Source: Pseudooceanicola marinus (GTDB taxonomy: Bacteria; Pseudomonadota; Alphaproteobacteria; Rhodobacterales; Rhodobacteraceae). From it: DNA of 64,000 bases. A model generated the notes under the pieces. The model made no database searches. It saw nothing but the letters and a program-made list of their open reading frames with translations, and had not been told where the DNA came from. Location: positions 126,501 through 190,500 of the forward strand of contig NZ_PGTC01000015.1 in NCBI RefSeq assembly GCF_002786295.1, given 5' to 3'. Of this stretch, positions 48,375-57,268 are shown piece by piece. How positions within the stretch are numbered: position 1 is the first letter of the stretch; every line of letters starts with the position of its first letter. The translations under genes were made by a program, and so were the position numbers.

Positions 48375-49058
48375 ATGCTGCGATCCGAGATCAACGAGCT
48401 GATCCGCGAGGGCGACGCCTTCTTCCGACAGTACGGTTTCACCCTGCCGCCCTTCGCCCATTGGTCGCCGGACGACTTCCGCGCCCGCAAGGCGGAGGCC
48501 GGGCTGATCGTCGACCAGGGCCTGGGCTGGGACGTGACGGATTACGGCGACGGGCATTACGACACGCTGGGTCTGTTCCTGTTCACCGTCCGCAACGGCA
48601 ATGCGGGCGATCTGGGCAACCCGAAGGGCGGTCGGGTCTATGCCGAGAAGCTGCTGATTTCCGGCGACCACCAGATCTCGCCCATGCACCGCCACATCGT
48701 GAAGACCGAGGACATCATCAACCGCGGCGGCGCGCCGCTGGTGCTGGAACTGTGGATGGACGGCCCCGATGGGATCGACCGCGCGGCCCCGGTGCGGGTG
48801 ATGACCGACGGGCTGTGGCGGACCCTGCCGGCGGGCGGGCACCTGAAGCTGATGCCGGGCGAAAGCGTGACCCTGACCCCGGACATCTGGCATGCCTTCT
48901 GGGGCGAGGGCGGGCGTGTCTGCATCGGCGAGGTCTCGACCGTCAACGACGACCGCACCGACAACATCTTCGAGGCGCCGATCGGGCGGTTTTCCACCAT
49001 CGAGGAAGATGCCGATCCGCTGCACCTGCTGGTGTCGGACTACGACGCGAAGCTCTGA
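48375..49058 (+). CDS. D-lyxose/D-mannose isomerase-like cupin protein
   Basis: A 227-residue protein of the D-lyxose ketol-isomerase (EcSI/YdaE) family. Cupin metal-site residues are seen in SPMHRHIVKTEDIINRGG (two His and a Glu) and PDIWHAFWGEGGRV (His). The N-terminal SEINELIREGDAFFRQYGFTLPPFAHW is typical of the family. It would interconvert D-lyxose with D-xylulose or D-mannose with D-fructose. GGGAGG lies 5 nt upstream; it follows fmt by one base and is probably co-transcribed without a functional link. Confidence 0.87.
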   Translation: MLRSEINELIREGDAFFRQYGFTLPPFAHWSPDDFRARKAEAGLIVDQGLGWDVTDYGDGHYDTLGLFLFTVRNGNAGDLGNPKGGRVYAEKLLISGDHQISPMHRHIVKTEDIINRGGAPLVLELWMDGPDGIDRAAPVRVMTDGLWRTLPAGGHLKLMPGESVTLTPDIWHAFWGEGGRVCIGEVSTVNDDRTDNIFEAPIGRFSTIEEDADPLHLLVSDYDAKL

Positions 49059-49083
49059 CCGGAGGCGTGACCGGCCGAGCCGA

Positions 49084-49536
49084 TCAGCCCTTGTAGGGGG
49101 CCATGCCAGCCCGGGCCAGCGCGTCGGCGCGTTCGTTTTCCGGATGGCCGGCGTGGCCCTTGACCCATTTCCAGGTCACCTGGTGGCGTTTCGCCGCCTC
49201 GTCCAGCGCCTGCCACAGCTCGGCGTTCTTCACCGGCTTCTTGGCGGCGGTCTTCCAGCCGTTTTTCTTCCAGCCGTGGATCCAGCCGGTCACGCCGTTC
49301 TTCACGTACTGGCTGTCGGTGTAGATGGTGATCTCGGTGGGGCGGCCCAGGGAGTCGAGGGCGTTGATCGCGGCCAGCAGCTCCATCCGGTTGTTGGTGG
49401 TATTGGCCTCGCCGCCCTTCAGCTCGCGTTCCTTCAGAACCGTCTCGCCTTCGCGGGCCTGCAGCAGGACGCCCCAGCCCCCGGGGCCGGGGTTGCCGGA
49501 ACAGGCGCCATCGGTGAAGGCAAGAAACTCGGCCAT
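49084..49536 (-). CDS. rnhA: Ribonuclease HI
   Basis: A 150-residue enzyme that cuts RNA in RNA-DNA hybrids during replication and primer removal. The catalytic residues are in [15 protein letters not shown] (Asp), [13 protein letters not shown] (Glu), [12 protein letters not shown] (Asp) and [15 protein letters not shown] (Asp), and the basic handle region is [19 protein letters not shown]. The start at 49536 gives the usual compact protein; an in-frame ATG at 49596 would add an unrelated Arg/Pro-rich stretch. It converges with the isomerase-like gene. Confidence 0.96.
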   Translation of the reverse strand: MAEFLAFTDGACSGNPGPGGWGVLLQAREGETVLKERELKGGEANTTNNRMELLAAINALDSLGRPTEITIYTDSQYVKNGVTGWIHGWKKNGWKTAAKKPVKNAELWQALDEAAKRHQVTWKWVKGHAGHPENERADALARAGMAPYKG

Positions 49537-49689
49537 GGGGTCCTCATGCGTGCTGGATCGTGGGCGGAGACAGCACGGGGCGCGGGGGAAGGTCAAGGCC
49601 CGTGACGGGGCGGTGAGCGGGTCGCGTGACCATACTGTTCCCCCCGGATGGCGGCGCCGGTTAACCTGCGGTCACACAAGGAGATCGCC

Positions 49690-50259
49690 ATGCGCCCCCA
49701 TTCCGCCCCATCCTCCCGCCGGTCACGCCTGTTCCTGCTGGCGCTGCCCCTTTGCCTATACCTCGGCCTGCCGGCCTGGGCGCAGACCGCCCATGACCAC
49801 GCGGCGCATGGCATGTCCGGGGCTGCGCTGCCGGTGGAGCCGGGGCAGGGGGCCTTCGCGGCACTGGCAGAGATCGTGGCGCTCCTGCGCGCCGACCCGC
49901 AGACGGACTGGAGCCGCGTCGACATCAAAGCGCTGCGCAATCACCTGGTGGACATGGAGTTGCTGACGCTGGAGGCGAAGGTGTCGCGGGATCGGCTGGA
50001 CGACGGCATGGTCTTCACCGTGACGGGCAGCGGCCGGGTGGTAGAGGCGATCCGGACCATGGTGCCCGCCCATGCCCCCTTCATCACCGCCGAGACCGGA
50101 TGGGCCGCCTCGGCGCGGCTGCTGGACAACGGCGCGGAGCTGCGGGTGACGGGCGATGCGGCGCAGATCCGCGCCCTGGGCTTTCACGGGGTCATGACGC
50201 TGGGCGCCCATCACCAGGCGCATCACCTGGCGATCGCGCGGGGCGAGGCGCCGCACTAG
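49690..50259 (+). CDS. Exported hypothetical protein with His-containing termini (189 aa)
   Basis: Not assigned to a named family. A signal peptide with a basic start (RRSRLFLLALPLCLYLGL) ends at PAWAQ near residue 32. The mature protein begins TAHDHAAHGM and ends with LGAHHQAHHLAIARGEAPH, so His residues cluster at both termini. The core is helical, with VDIKALRNHLVDMELLTLEA and a strand-rich region near TVTGSGRVVEAI. A metal-binding or redox-related periplasmic role is possible but unproven. AAGGAG lies 6 nt upstream. It is monocistronic. Confidence 0.75.
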   Translation: MRPHSAPSSRRSRLFLLALPLCLYLGLPAWAQTAHDHAAHGMSGAALPVEPGQGAFAALAEIVALLRADPQTDWSRVDIKALRNHLVDMELLTLEAKVSRDRLDDGMVFTVTGSGRVVEAIRTMVPAHAPFITAETGWAASARLLDNGAELRVTGDAAQIRALGFHGVMTLGAHHQAHHLAIARGEAPH

Positions 50260-50322
50260 ACCGCGCGCGGGCGCGGGGTGGGGCAAAGTTCCCTTCTGTC
50301 GTGAGCGTTCCTCGCGGAGCCC

Positions 50323-51282
50323 TCAGGCCGGCTGGCGCAACACGCGGGGCACCTTGAAGGAGACGTTCTCCTTCGCCGTTTCCACCAGTTCCTCGGTCAC
50401 GTCATATCGCGCCTTCAGGGCGTCTATCACCTCGTTCACCAGGACCTCGGGGGCGGAGGCCCCGGCGGTGATTCCGATCGACCGGATGCCTTCCAGCGAC
50501 CGCCAGTCGATGTCCGTGGCGCGCTGCACGAGCTGGGCATATTCACAGCCCTGGCGCGCGGCGACCTCGACCAGGCGGCGGGAGTTGGACGAGTTGGGCG
50601 CGCCGACGACCAGCATGGCGTCGATGTTGCCGGCCATGGCCTTCACCGATTCCTGGCGGTTGGTGGTGGCGTAGCAGATGTCTTCCTTGTGCGGCCCGAC
50701 GATGGCCGGGAAGCGCGCCTGCAGGGCCGCGACGATGCCGGCGGTGTCGTCGATGGACAGGGTTGTCTGGGTGACGAAGGCCAGCTGTTCGGGGTCGCGA
50801 ACCTCCAGCGTGTCGACGTCGGCCTCGGTTTCCACCAGCAGGACCTCGCCCTCGGGCAGCTGGCCCATGGTGCCGATGGTTTCGGGGTGGCCGGCATGGC
50901 CGATCATGACGATCTGAAGCCCCTCCTCGGCATGCCGCTCGGCCTCGATGTGGACCTTGGACACCAGCGGGCAGGTGGCGTCGACATAGATCATCTTGCG
51001 CGCGGCGGCGGCCTCCGGCACGGCCTTGGGCACGCCATGGGCGGAGAAGATCACCGGCCGGTCGGTCGGACATTCGTCCAGTTCCTCGACGAAGATCGCG
51101 CCCTTCTCGCGCAGGCCGTCGACGACGAACTTGTTGTGCACGATCTCGTGACGGACGTAGACCGGCGCCCCCCATTTCTCCAGCGCCATCTCGACGATCT
51201 TGATGGCCCGGTCGACGCCGGCGCAGAACCCGCGCGGGGCGGCGAGGTAGAGGGTAAGGGGCGGCTTGGCGGCGGTGGTCAT
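50323..51282 (-). CDS. ispH: 4-hydroxy-3-methylbut-2-enyl diphosphate reductase
   Basis: A 319-residue iron-sulfur enzyme that makes isopentenyl and dimethylallyl diphosphate in the last step of the MEP isoprenoid pathway. Three cluster-binding cysteines are visible in [13 protein letters not shown] (Cys20), [13 protein letters not shown] and [12 protein letters not shown]. Substrate-binding histidines are in VRHEIVHN and IGHAGHPE, and [10 protein letters not shown] and [10 protein letters not shown] complete the domain pattern. The start at 51282 has CAGGAG upstream. The 282-nt upstream gap holds no recognisable gene. Confidence 0.96.
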   Translation of the reverse strand: MTTAAKPPLTLYLAAPRGFCAGVDRAIKIVEMALEKWGAPVYVRHEIVHNKFVVDGLREKGAIFVEELDECPTDRPVIFSAHGVPKAVPEAAAARKMIYVDATCPLVSKVHIEAERHAEEGLQIVMIGHAGHPETIGTMGQLPEGEVLLVETEADVDTLEVRDPEQLAFVTQTTLSIDDTAGIVAALQARFPAIVGPHKEDICYATTNRQESVKAMAGNIDAMLVVGAPNSSNSRRLVEVAARQGCEYAQLVQRATDIDWRSLEGIRSIGITAGASAPEVLVNEVIDALKARYDVTEELVETAKENVSFKVPRVLRQPA

Positions 51283-51564
51283 GATGCGTCTCCTGCTGCC
51301 CCCCACAGGTAGGGGAGCGGTGGCGGCACGTCCAGAGGGGGGAGGCCCTGCAAAACGGATCGGCGGTGCGATGACGGCTGCGCGGGCGGGATTGGTCTGC
51401 CGGTGCGGCAGCCCGGCGCGGCTGGGCCGAGAAATGAGGCCTGGCATGCACCGGTTGGAAAGGGCAGGCGCGGGATCCGGCGGCGGGCAAAGTGGGGCCC
51501 GGTGACTGGGGTCCCGATCCTGGGTGCGGCGCCCGCCCGGGGCACCGCAGGGATCTGTCAGGGA

Positions 51565-52137
51565 TCAGGCCGAAGCGCGGGCGCTACGGGTGTCCTCGCT
51601 GGGCGTTTCGCGCGGCGGGCGACCGATCACGTCCTTCAGCTCGTCCAGCTCGATGAAGTTGTCGGCCTGGCGGCGCAGTTCATCGGCGATCATCGGCGGC
51701 TGGCTGCGGATGGTGGAGACGACCGAGACGCGCACGCCCTGGCGTTGCAGGCTTTCCACCAGCGGGCGGAAGTCGCCGTCGCCGGAGAACAGCACGATGT
51801 GATCGACGCGCGGGGCCAGCTCCATCGCATCGACGGTCAGTTCGATGTCCATGTTGCCTTTCACCTTGCGCCGTCCTTGGCTGTCGGTGAATTCCTTGGC
51901 GGGCTTGGTCACCATGGTGAAGCCGTTGTAATGCAGCCAGTCGACCAGGGGGCGAATGGGCGAATACTCGTCATTTTCCAGCAGGGCGGTGTAGTAGAAG
52001 GCGCGCAGAAGTTTGCCGCGGCGCATGAATTCCTGGCGGAGGAGCTTGTAGTCGATGTCGAACCCGAGCGCCTTGGCGGCGGCATATAGATTCGACCCGT
52101 CGATGAACAGCGCAAGCCGTTCGTCTTTGTAGAACAT
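51565..52137 (-). CDS. NYN/PIN-fold domain protein (LabA-like)
   Basis: A 190-residue protein of the NYN family, a PIN-like nuclease fold. Acidic metal-site residues are in LALFIDGSNLYAAAKALG (Asp), GNMDIELTVDAMEL (Asp) and IVLFSGDGDFRPLVESLQRQG (Asp pair), the standard NYN layout. It may act as a ribonuclease on small or structured RNA, or as a regulator as in cyanobacterial LabA. The C-terminal 25 residues are Arg/Ser/Thr-rich and probably unstructured. It is divergent from folK. Confidence 0.87.
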   Translation of the reverse strand: MFYKDERLALFIDGSNLYAAAKALGFDIDYKLLRQEFMRRGKLLRAFYYTALLENDEYSPIRPLVDWLHYNGFTMVTKPAKEFTDSQGRRKVKGNMDIELTVDAMELAPRVDHIVLFSGDGDFRPLVESLQRQGVRVSVVSTIRSQPPMIADELRRQADNFIELDELKDVIGRPPRETPSEDTRSARASA

Positions 52138-52251
52138 GAATATAACCTTCCCAATTTACCGCCGCGGATCCAATACGGGCTGAGTGAGGGCCCGACCCGG
52201 GGCAGGTGAATGAAAATAAATCCTAACTGAGCATGCATCAAGTGATGGAGC

Positions 52252-52851
52252 ATGTCCAAGTCTAAGCGGGAGCACGGTTTGCAGAGCGTGAATCACCATT
52301 TCCTGATCGCCCTTGGCGGCAATATCGAGGCCGGTCCCGGGGGCATCGCGGCCACCCTGACAGAGGCGGTGGAGGCGCTGCGGGCAGGGCCCGGCCAGGT
52401 CACCGCGGTCAGCCCGTTCTACCGCAGTCCGGCCTTTCCCGCGGGGTCTGGTCCGGACTATATCAACGCCGCCCTGACGCTGGAAAGCGTCGAGTCTCCC
52501 GAGGTCCTGTTGGCGCGGTTACATGCTGTCGAGCAAGACTTTGGTCGCGAAAGGAAAACCCGCTGGGGCGCCCGGGTTCTGGACCTCGACCTGATCGCCT
52601 GCGACGGGGAAATCCGGCCCGATACGGCCACCCAGACCCGCTGGCGCAGCCTGCCGTTGGCGCGGCAAATGGCAGAGGCCCCGGGGGAGCTGATCCTGCC
52701 GCATCCGCGCTTGCAGGACCGGGCGTTCGTCCTCGTGCCGCTGGCCGATGTGGCCCCCGATTGGGTGCATCCCTTGCTGTGCCGTAGCGTGGCGCAGATG
52801 TGCCGTGACCTGCCGGCGGAGGACCGCCGGGCGCTGGTTCCGGTGACGTAG
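52252..52851 (+). CDS. folK: 2-amino-4-hydroxy-6-hydroxymethyldihydropteridine pyrophosphokinase
   Basis: A 199-residue enzyme that transfers pyrophosphate from ATP to 6-hydroxymethyl-dihydropterin for folate synthesis. LIALGGNIEAGPGG, VSPFYRSPAF, DYINAALTLE, RERKTRWGARVLDLDLIA and LPHPRLQDRAFVLVPLADV match FolK in order, including the two magnesium-binding aspartates in LDLDLI. The start codon has its GGAG too close (1 nt); a GTG at 52288 is an alternative start right before the conserved fold. Confidence 0.94.
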   Translation: MSKSKREHGLQSVNHHFLIALGGNIEAGPGGIAATLTEAVEALRAGPGQVTAVSPFYRSPAFPAGSGPDYINAALTLESVESPEVLLARLHAVEQDFGRERKTRWGARVLDLDLIACDGEIRPDTATQTRWRSLPLARQMAEAPGELILPHPRLQDRAFVLVPLADVAPDWVHPLLCRSVAQMCRDLPAEDRRALVPVT

Positions 52852-52919
52852 CGGCATTTTGCCGTCTGTGCTGGAATTTCGACCAATCCATGCGAGGCGC
52901 GGTTCCTTCGGCGCACTGG

Positions 52920-52938
52920 CGCCCCCCGCCGGGGGGCG
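52920..52938 (+). terminator. GC hairpin downstream of folK
   Basis: CGCCCCCC-GCC-GGGGGGCG is a perfect 8-bp stem with a 3-nt loop, 69 nt beyond the folK stop. No U-tract follows. It lies just before the rpoZ promoter-like sequence and may separate the two transcription units. Confidence 0.5.
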
Positions 52939-52950
52939 TCCAGAATCAGC

Positions 52951-52979
52951 TTGCTCTCAAGGGGCAGAGGTCTTAGATA
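52951..52979 (+). promoter_or_regulatory. Candidate housekeeping promoter of the rpoZ operon
   Basis: TTGCTC (52951-52956), a 17-nt spacer and TAGATA (52974-52979) resemble a sigma-70 type promoter. It lies 62 nt upstream of the rpoZ start, in the only gap before a long run of same-strand genes. Confidence 0.45.
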
Positions 52980-53040
52980 CCCTCATTCGACCCCCGCTCA
53001 TGATCCGTTCATGATCCATGCCGCGACCGAGGAGTGACTG

Positions 53041-53397
53041 ATGGCCCGCGTTACCGTTGAAGATTGCGTCGACAAGGTACCGAACCGGTTCGAACTGGTG
53101 ATGCTTGCTGCCCACCGGGCGCGCGAGATCAGCTCGGGCGGGCCGATCACTGTGGATCGCGACAATGACAAGAACCCTGTCGTCGCCCTGCGCGAGATCG
53201 CCGAAGAGACCCAGTCCGCCGACGAGCTGCGCGAGCGCCTGATCGAGTCGAACCAAACCCAGATCGAGGTCGATGAGCCGGAAGAAGACAGCATGGCCCT
53301 GCTGATGGGGGCCGAGGCCGCCGACAAGCCGGCCGAGGACGACATGAGCGAAGAAAAGCTGCTGCGCGCCCTCGTCGAGGCTCAGCGCCAGGAGTAA
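53041..53397 (+). CDS. rpoZ: DNA-directed RNA polymerase omega subunit
   Basis: A 118-residue subunit that helps assemble RNA polymerase and forms part of the ppGpp site. The conserved start [32 protein letters not shown] and VALREIAEE are clear. The C-terminal half is acidic, as common in alphaproteobacteria. GAGGAG lies upstream of the ATG. The rsh gene follows after 7 nt, the usual rpoZ-relA/spoT pairing. Confidence 0.97.
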   Translation: MARVTVEDCVDKVPNRFELVMLAAHRAREISSGGPITVDRDNDKNPVVALREIAEETQSADELRERLIESNQTQIEVDEPEEDSMALLMGAEAADKPAEDDMSEEKLLRALVEAQRQE

Positions 53398-53404
53398 ACG
53401 ATCC

Positions 53405-55636
53405 ATGGGCCCCCGCGATGCCGATGCGGCGGATGCGCCGCGCAGGGAAGAGGGGGCCACGATGGAGGCTGCATCCGAAACCGCGGACATGGTGCCGGTC
53501 GAGGAGCTGACCACGCTGGTCAGCGCCTACAATCCCAAATGCAACGCCGGCATGCTGCGTCGCGCCTATGATTTCGGGCGCGAGATGCATGAGGGGCAGT
53601 TCCGCCGTTCGGGCGAGCCCTATTTCACCCATCCCATCGCCGTGGCCATGATCCTGGCCGAGCAGAAGCTGGACGATGCCACCATCGTCACGGCCCTGCT
53701 GCACGACACCATCGAGGACACCCGCGCTACCTATTCGCAGGTCGCCGAGATGTTTGGCGAGGACGTGGCCGAACTGGTCGATGGCGTCACCAAGCTGACC
53801 AACCTGCAACTGTCGTCGAGCGAGACGAAGCAGGCCGAGAACTTCCGCAAGCTGTTCATGGCCATGTCCAAGGACATGCGCGTGATCCTGGTGAAACTGG
53901 CCGACCGCCTGCACAACATGCGCACGCTGAAGGCGATGAAGCCGGAGAAGCAGCAGCAGAAGGCGCGGGAGACGATGGACATCTTCGCCCCGCTGGCAGG
54001 CCGCATGGGCATGCAGTGGATGCGCGAGGAGCTGGAAGACCTGGCCTTCCGCGTGCTGAACCCCGAGGGACGCAACTCGATCATCCGCCGCTTCCTGATG
54101 CTGCAGAACGAAAGCGGCGACGTGATCGAGCGGATCACCAAGGACATGCGCAAGGTACTGTCGGAACATGACGTGCCCGCCCAAGTCTACGGCCGCGCCA
54201 AGAAGCCCTATTCGATCTGGCGCAAGATGGAGGAGAAGAAACAAAGCTTCTCCCGCCTCAGCGACATCTACGGCTTCCGCGTCATCACTGAGACCGAGGA
54301 TGACTGTTATCGCGCCCTGGGGATCATCCACCAGCGGTGGAAGTCGATCCCGGGCCGGTTCAAGGATTACATCAGCCAGCCGAAGTCGAACGGATACCGA
54401 AGCATCCACACCACGGTCTCGGGCCGTGACGGCAAGCGCGTGGAGGTGCAGATCCGCACCCGCGCCATGCACGATGTGGCCGAGGCGGGCGTCGCCGCGC
54501 ACTGGTCCTACAAGGACGGGGTGAAGGCCGAGAACCCCTTCGCCGTCGACCCCACCCGCTGGATCAGCGCGCTGACCGAACAGATGGGCGCCGACGAGGA
54601 CCACGAGGATTTCCTCGAAGCGGTCAAGCTGGAGATGTATTCCGACAAGGTCTTCTGCTTCACTCCCAAGGGCGAGGTTGTGAAGCTGCCGCGCGGTGCG
54701 ACGCCGATCGACTTTGCCTATGCGATCCACACCCGCATCGGGTCCGCCTGCGTGGGCGCCAAGATCGACGGCATGCGCGTGCCGCTCTGGACCCGGATCA
54801 AGAACGGCCAGTCGGTGGAGATCATCACCGCCGAGGGCCAGGAGCCGCAGGCCACCTGGCTAGACATCGCCACCACGGGCCGCGCCAAGGCCGCCATTCG
54901 CCGGGCGCTGCGAGAGGTGGACCGCGAACGCTACATCAAGCTGGGCCGTGAACTGGCGCGCTCTGGCTTTGAACATGTGGGCAAGAAGGCCACCGACAAG
55001 GTGCTGGAAACCGCCGCCAAGAAGCTGCGGATCGAGGACGGCAAGGATGAGTTGCTGGCCCAACTGGGCCGGGCCGAACTGCGCGTGGCGCGGGTGGTCA
55101 ACGTCCTCTACCCCGAGCTGATGGCCAGCGACGAGGGCGAGGCGCTGAGCCGTGACCGCGCCCTGATCGGCCTGGAAAAGGGTCAGAGTTTCAAGCGGGC
55201 GCGCTGTTGCCAGCCACTGCCGGGCGAGCGGATCGTCGGCATCACCTGGCGCGGCCGGCCGCTGCAGGTGCATGCCATCGACTGCGAAAGCCTGTCGGCC
55301 TACGAGGACCAGCCGGACCGCTGGGTCGACCTGCACTGGCAGGTCGGTCGCCATGCCGCGATCTACGGCGTCACGCTCGACCTCGTTCTTGCAAATGATC
55401 CCGGGGTGCTTGGGCGGATTTGCACATTGATCGGGGAGCAGAAGGCCAATATCTCGGACCTTGAGTTCCAGGACCGGAAGCCGGACTTCTACCGCTTGCT
55501 GGTCGACGTGGAACTGCGGGATGCGGAACATCTCCACAACCTGATCTCGGCGCTTGAGGCCGAGGCGGATGTGGCCTCTGTCTCGCGCCATCGCAAACCG
55601 GAGGAGCCGCCGGCGGCGCCTTCTCCAAGCCCCTGA
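53405..55636 (+). CDS. Bifunctional (p)ppGpp synthetase/hydrolase (Rsh, RelA/SpoT)
   Basis: A long RSH enzyme (743 residues). The HD hydrolase domain shows YFTHPIAVAMIL, TALLHDTIEDT (His-Asp) and KLADRLHNMRTL. The synthetase domain shows YGRAKKPYSIWRKM, DIYGFRVITE, FKDYISQPKSNGYRSIHTT and VQIRTRAMHDVAEAGVAAHW. TGS (VFCFTPKGEVVKLPRGATPIDFAYAIH) and C-terminal ACT (VLGRICTLIGEQKANISDLEF) domains follow. It is the sole stringent-response enzyme usual in alphaproteobacteria. The start at 53405 has CAGGAG 10 nt upstream; in-frame ATGs at 53462 and 53489 are alternatives, as most relatives start near the latter. Confidence 0.95.
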   Translation: MGPRDADAADAPRREEGATMEAASETADMVPVEELTTLVSAYNPKCNAGMLRRAYDFGREMHEGQFRRSGEPYFTHPIAVAMILAEQKLDDATIVTALLHDTIEDTRATYSQVAEMFGEDVAELVDGVTKLTNLQLSSSETKQAENFRKLFMAMSKDMRVILVKLADRLHNMRTLKAMKPEKQQQKARETMDIFAPLAGRMGMQWMREELEDLAFRVLNPEGRNSIIRRFLMLQNESGDVIERITKDMRKVLSEHDVPAQVYGRAKKPYSIWRKMEEKKQSFSRLSDIYGFRVITETEDDCYRALGIIHQRWKSIPGRFKDYISQPKSNGYRSIHTTVSGRDGKRVEVQIRTRAMHDVAEAGVAAHWSYKDGVKAENPFAVDPTRWISALTEQMGADEDHEDFLEAVKLEMYSDKVFCFTPKGEVVKLPRGATPIDFAYAIHTRIGSACVGAKIDGMRVPLWTRIKNGQSVEIITAEGQEPQATWLDIATTGRAKAAIRRALREVDRERYIKLGRELARSGFEHVGKKATDKVLETAAKKLRIEDGKDELLAQLGRAELRVARVVNVLYPELMASDEGEALSRDRALIGLEKGQSFKRARCCQPLPGERIVGITWRGRPLQVHAIDCESLSAYEDQPDRWVDLHWQVGRHAAIYGVTLDLVLANDPGVLGRICTLIGEQKANISDLEFQDRKPDFYRLLVDVELRDAEHLHNLISALEAEADVASVSRHRKPEEPPAAPSPSP

Positions 55637-55646
55637 GGTCGCCCTA

Positions 55647-56318
55647 GTGGTCTTTAAACGTCGGGACAGACGACCCTACTGGAAGATCGCCTTCGAGTTC
55701 TTCTGGCCCCGTGGGGGTTGGACCCGCGCCTTTCATTACGTGAAGCATCGCCTGCGGCGGCTGCCCGATACGCCGGAGAAGATCGCCCGCGGCATTTTTG
55801 CCGGGATCTTCACCGTCTTCACGCCCTTCTACGGGATGCATTTCGTCGTCGCGGCCCTGCTGTCGGTGATCCTGCGCGGCAACGTCCTGGCTGCGCTGCT
55901 GGCGACATTTGTCGGCAACCCGCTGACCTTCGTGCCCATCGGGGTGGTGTCGCTGCAGACCGGCTACTGGCTGCTTGGCATGCGCAACGGGCCGGGCCCT
56001 GCGCCGCATCCCGACGGGATCACCCACGGGTTCGGGGGCAAGTTCGTGGCCGCCGCCGATGACCTGAAGGACAACATCTGGGCGCTGTTCACCGACGTGG
56101 ATGCCAATTGGCAGGGGCTGGCGACCTTCTACCACGAGATTTTCTTCCCCTACATGGTGGGCGGGCTGATCCCGGGCGTGATCGCCGGGCTGATCGGCTA
56201 CTGGATCTCGGTGCCGCTGATCCGGGCCTACCAGGCGCGTCGCAAGGGCGCCCTGAAGGCCAAGCTGGCCGCAATGCGGGCCAAGTCCGCCGCCAAGAGC
56301 GCCAAGCCGAAACGCTGA
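55647..56318 (+). CDS. DUF2062 inner-membrane protein
   Basis: A 223-residue protein of the DUF2062 family, commonly next to pdxJ in this family. It starts with the typical FKRRDRRPYWKIAFEFFWPRGGW and has PDTPEKIARGIFAGIFTVFTPFYGMHF, then several hydrophobic helices and a Lys/Ala-rich tail. The start is a GTG (55647) because no suitable ATG precedes the family's conserved N-terminus; GAGG lies about 9 nt upstream. The function is unknown, though a link to envelope assembly is often suggested. Confidence 0.87.
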   Translation: MVFKRRDRRPYWKIAFEFFWPRGGWTRAFHYVKHRLRRLPDTPEKIARGIFAGIFTVFTPFYGMHFVVAALLSVILRGNVLAALLATFVGNPLTFVPIGVVSLQTGYWLLGMRNGPGPAPHPDGITHGFGGKFVAAADDLKDNIWALFTDVDANWQGLATFYHEIFFPYMVGGLIPGVIAGLIGYWISVPLIRAYQARRKGALKAKLAAMRAKSAAKSAKPKR

Positions 56319-56336
56319 GCCATTGGTCGGGCCGGG

Positions 56337-56411
56337 CGGGGGCTCTGCCCCCCTTGCGCCTGCGGCGCAATTCCCCCCGGAGTATTTTCGACGAAGTGAA
56401 GACAGGGGCGG
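56337..56411 (+). repeat. Dispersed two-hairpin intergenic repeat, copy D
   Basis: GGGGGC-TCT-GCCCCC, then TTGCGCC-TGC-GGCGCAA, then TTCCCCCCGGAGTATTTTCG and a tail ending in GAAGACAGGGGCGG. It lies between the DUF2062 stop and pdxJ, in the direction of transcription. The second stem has A-to-C with matching T-to-G changes compared with copy A, keeping base pairing. Confidence 0.85.
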
Positions 56412-56510
56412 GCCGCGCCGGGTCCGGCGTGGCGCCTCGGAGGCTTTTGGGGGGTGGCGCTTGGGTCAGGGCTGCGGCATGAATTGGCGCAACGCGAAGG
56501 GAGTCCCGTC

Positions 56511-57260
56511 ATGAGCGATCAGCCGAAACTGCGTCTGGGTGTGAACATCGACCATGTGGCCACGGTGCGCAACGCGCGCGGCGGCGCCTATCCCGATCCG
56601 CTGCGCGCGGCGAAACTGGCCGAGGAGGCGGGGGCCGATGGCATCACCGCACACCTGCGTGAGGATCGCCGCCATATCTCGGACGCCGACATCGAGGCGC
56701 TGGCCGCGGCGCTGACCGTGCCGCTGAACTTCGAGATGGCCGCCACCGACGAAATGCAGGCCATCGCCCTGCGCCACAAGCCCCACGCGGTCTGCATCGT
56801 GCCCGAAAAGCGTGAGGAACGGACCACCGAGGGCGGGCTGGAAGTGGCGCGCGAGGAGAACCGTTTGGCCCATTTCATCGCGCCCCTGCGCGAGGCGGGC
56901 TGCCGGGTGTCGATCTTCATCGCCGCCGACCGTGCCCAGATCGAGGCCGCCAACCGCATCGGTGCCGAGGTGATCGAGCTGCACACCGGCGCCTATTGCG
57001 ACGCCCATGCCGAGGGTCGTTTCGACGACCGCGACGCGGAACTGGAGCGGCTGCGCGAGATGGCGGCCTTCGGTCATTCCCTGGGGCTGGAGGTCCACGC
57101 GGGCCATGGTCTGACCTACGACACCGTCGTGCCCGTCGCCGCCTTCCCCGAGCTGCGCGAGCTGAACATCGGTCATTTCCTGATCGGCGAGGCGATCTTC
57201 CGCGGGCTGCCGACGGCGATCACCGAGATGCGCCGGCTGATGGATGAGGCGCGGGCCTGA
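56511..57260 (+). CDS. pdxJ: Pyridoxine 5'-phosphate synthase
   Basis: A 249-residue TIM-barrel enzyme that joins 3-amino-2-oxopropyl phosphate and deoxyxylulose-5-phosphate to form pyridoxine 5'-phosphate. [58 protein letters not shown] and HAGHGLTYD are conserved throughout PdxJ. AAGGGAG lies upstream of the ATG. Its stop directly abuts the LysR-gene stop inside a 16-bp palindrome. Confidence 0.96.
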   Translation: MSDQPKLRLGVNIDHVATVRNARGGAYPDPLRAAKLAEEAGADGITAHLREDRRHISDADIEALAAALTVPLNFEMAATDEMQAIALRHKPHAVCIVPEKREERTTEGGLEVAREENRLAHFIAPLREAGCRVSIFIAADRAQIEAANRIGAEVIELHTGAYCDAHAEGRFDDRDAELERLREMAAFGHSLGLEVHAGHGLTYDTVVPVAAFPELRELNIGHFLIGEAIFRGLPTAITEMRRLMDEARA

Positions 57261-57268
57261 TCAGGCCC
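57253..57268. terminator. Palindrome at the pdxJ / LysR gene junction
   Basis: GGGCCTGATCAGGCCC is a perfect 16-bp palindrome whose centre is formed by the two abutting stop codons (TGA and TCA) of the convergent genes. It may give a small hairpin in either transcript; no U-tract follows. Confidence 0.5.

Noticed and set aside
51283-51564. Small gene upstream of ispH
   Set aside because: Available frames give Gly/Arg/Ala-rich products without start signals; the region looks like ordinary intergenic sequence.
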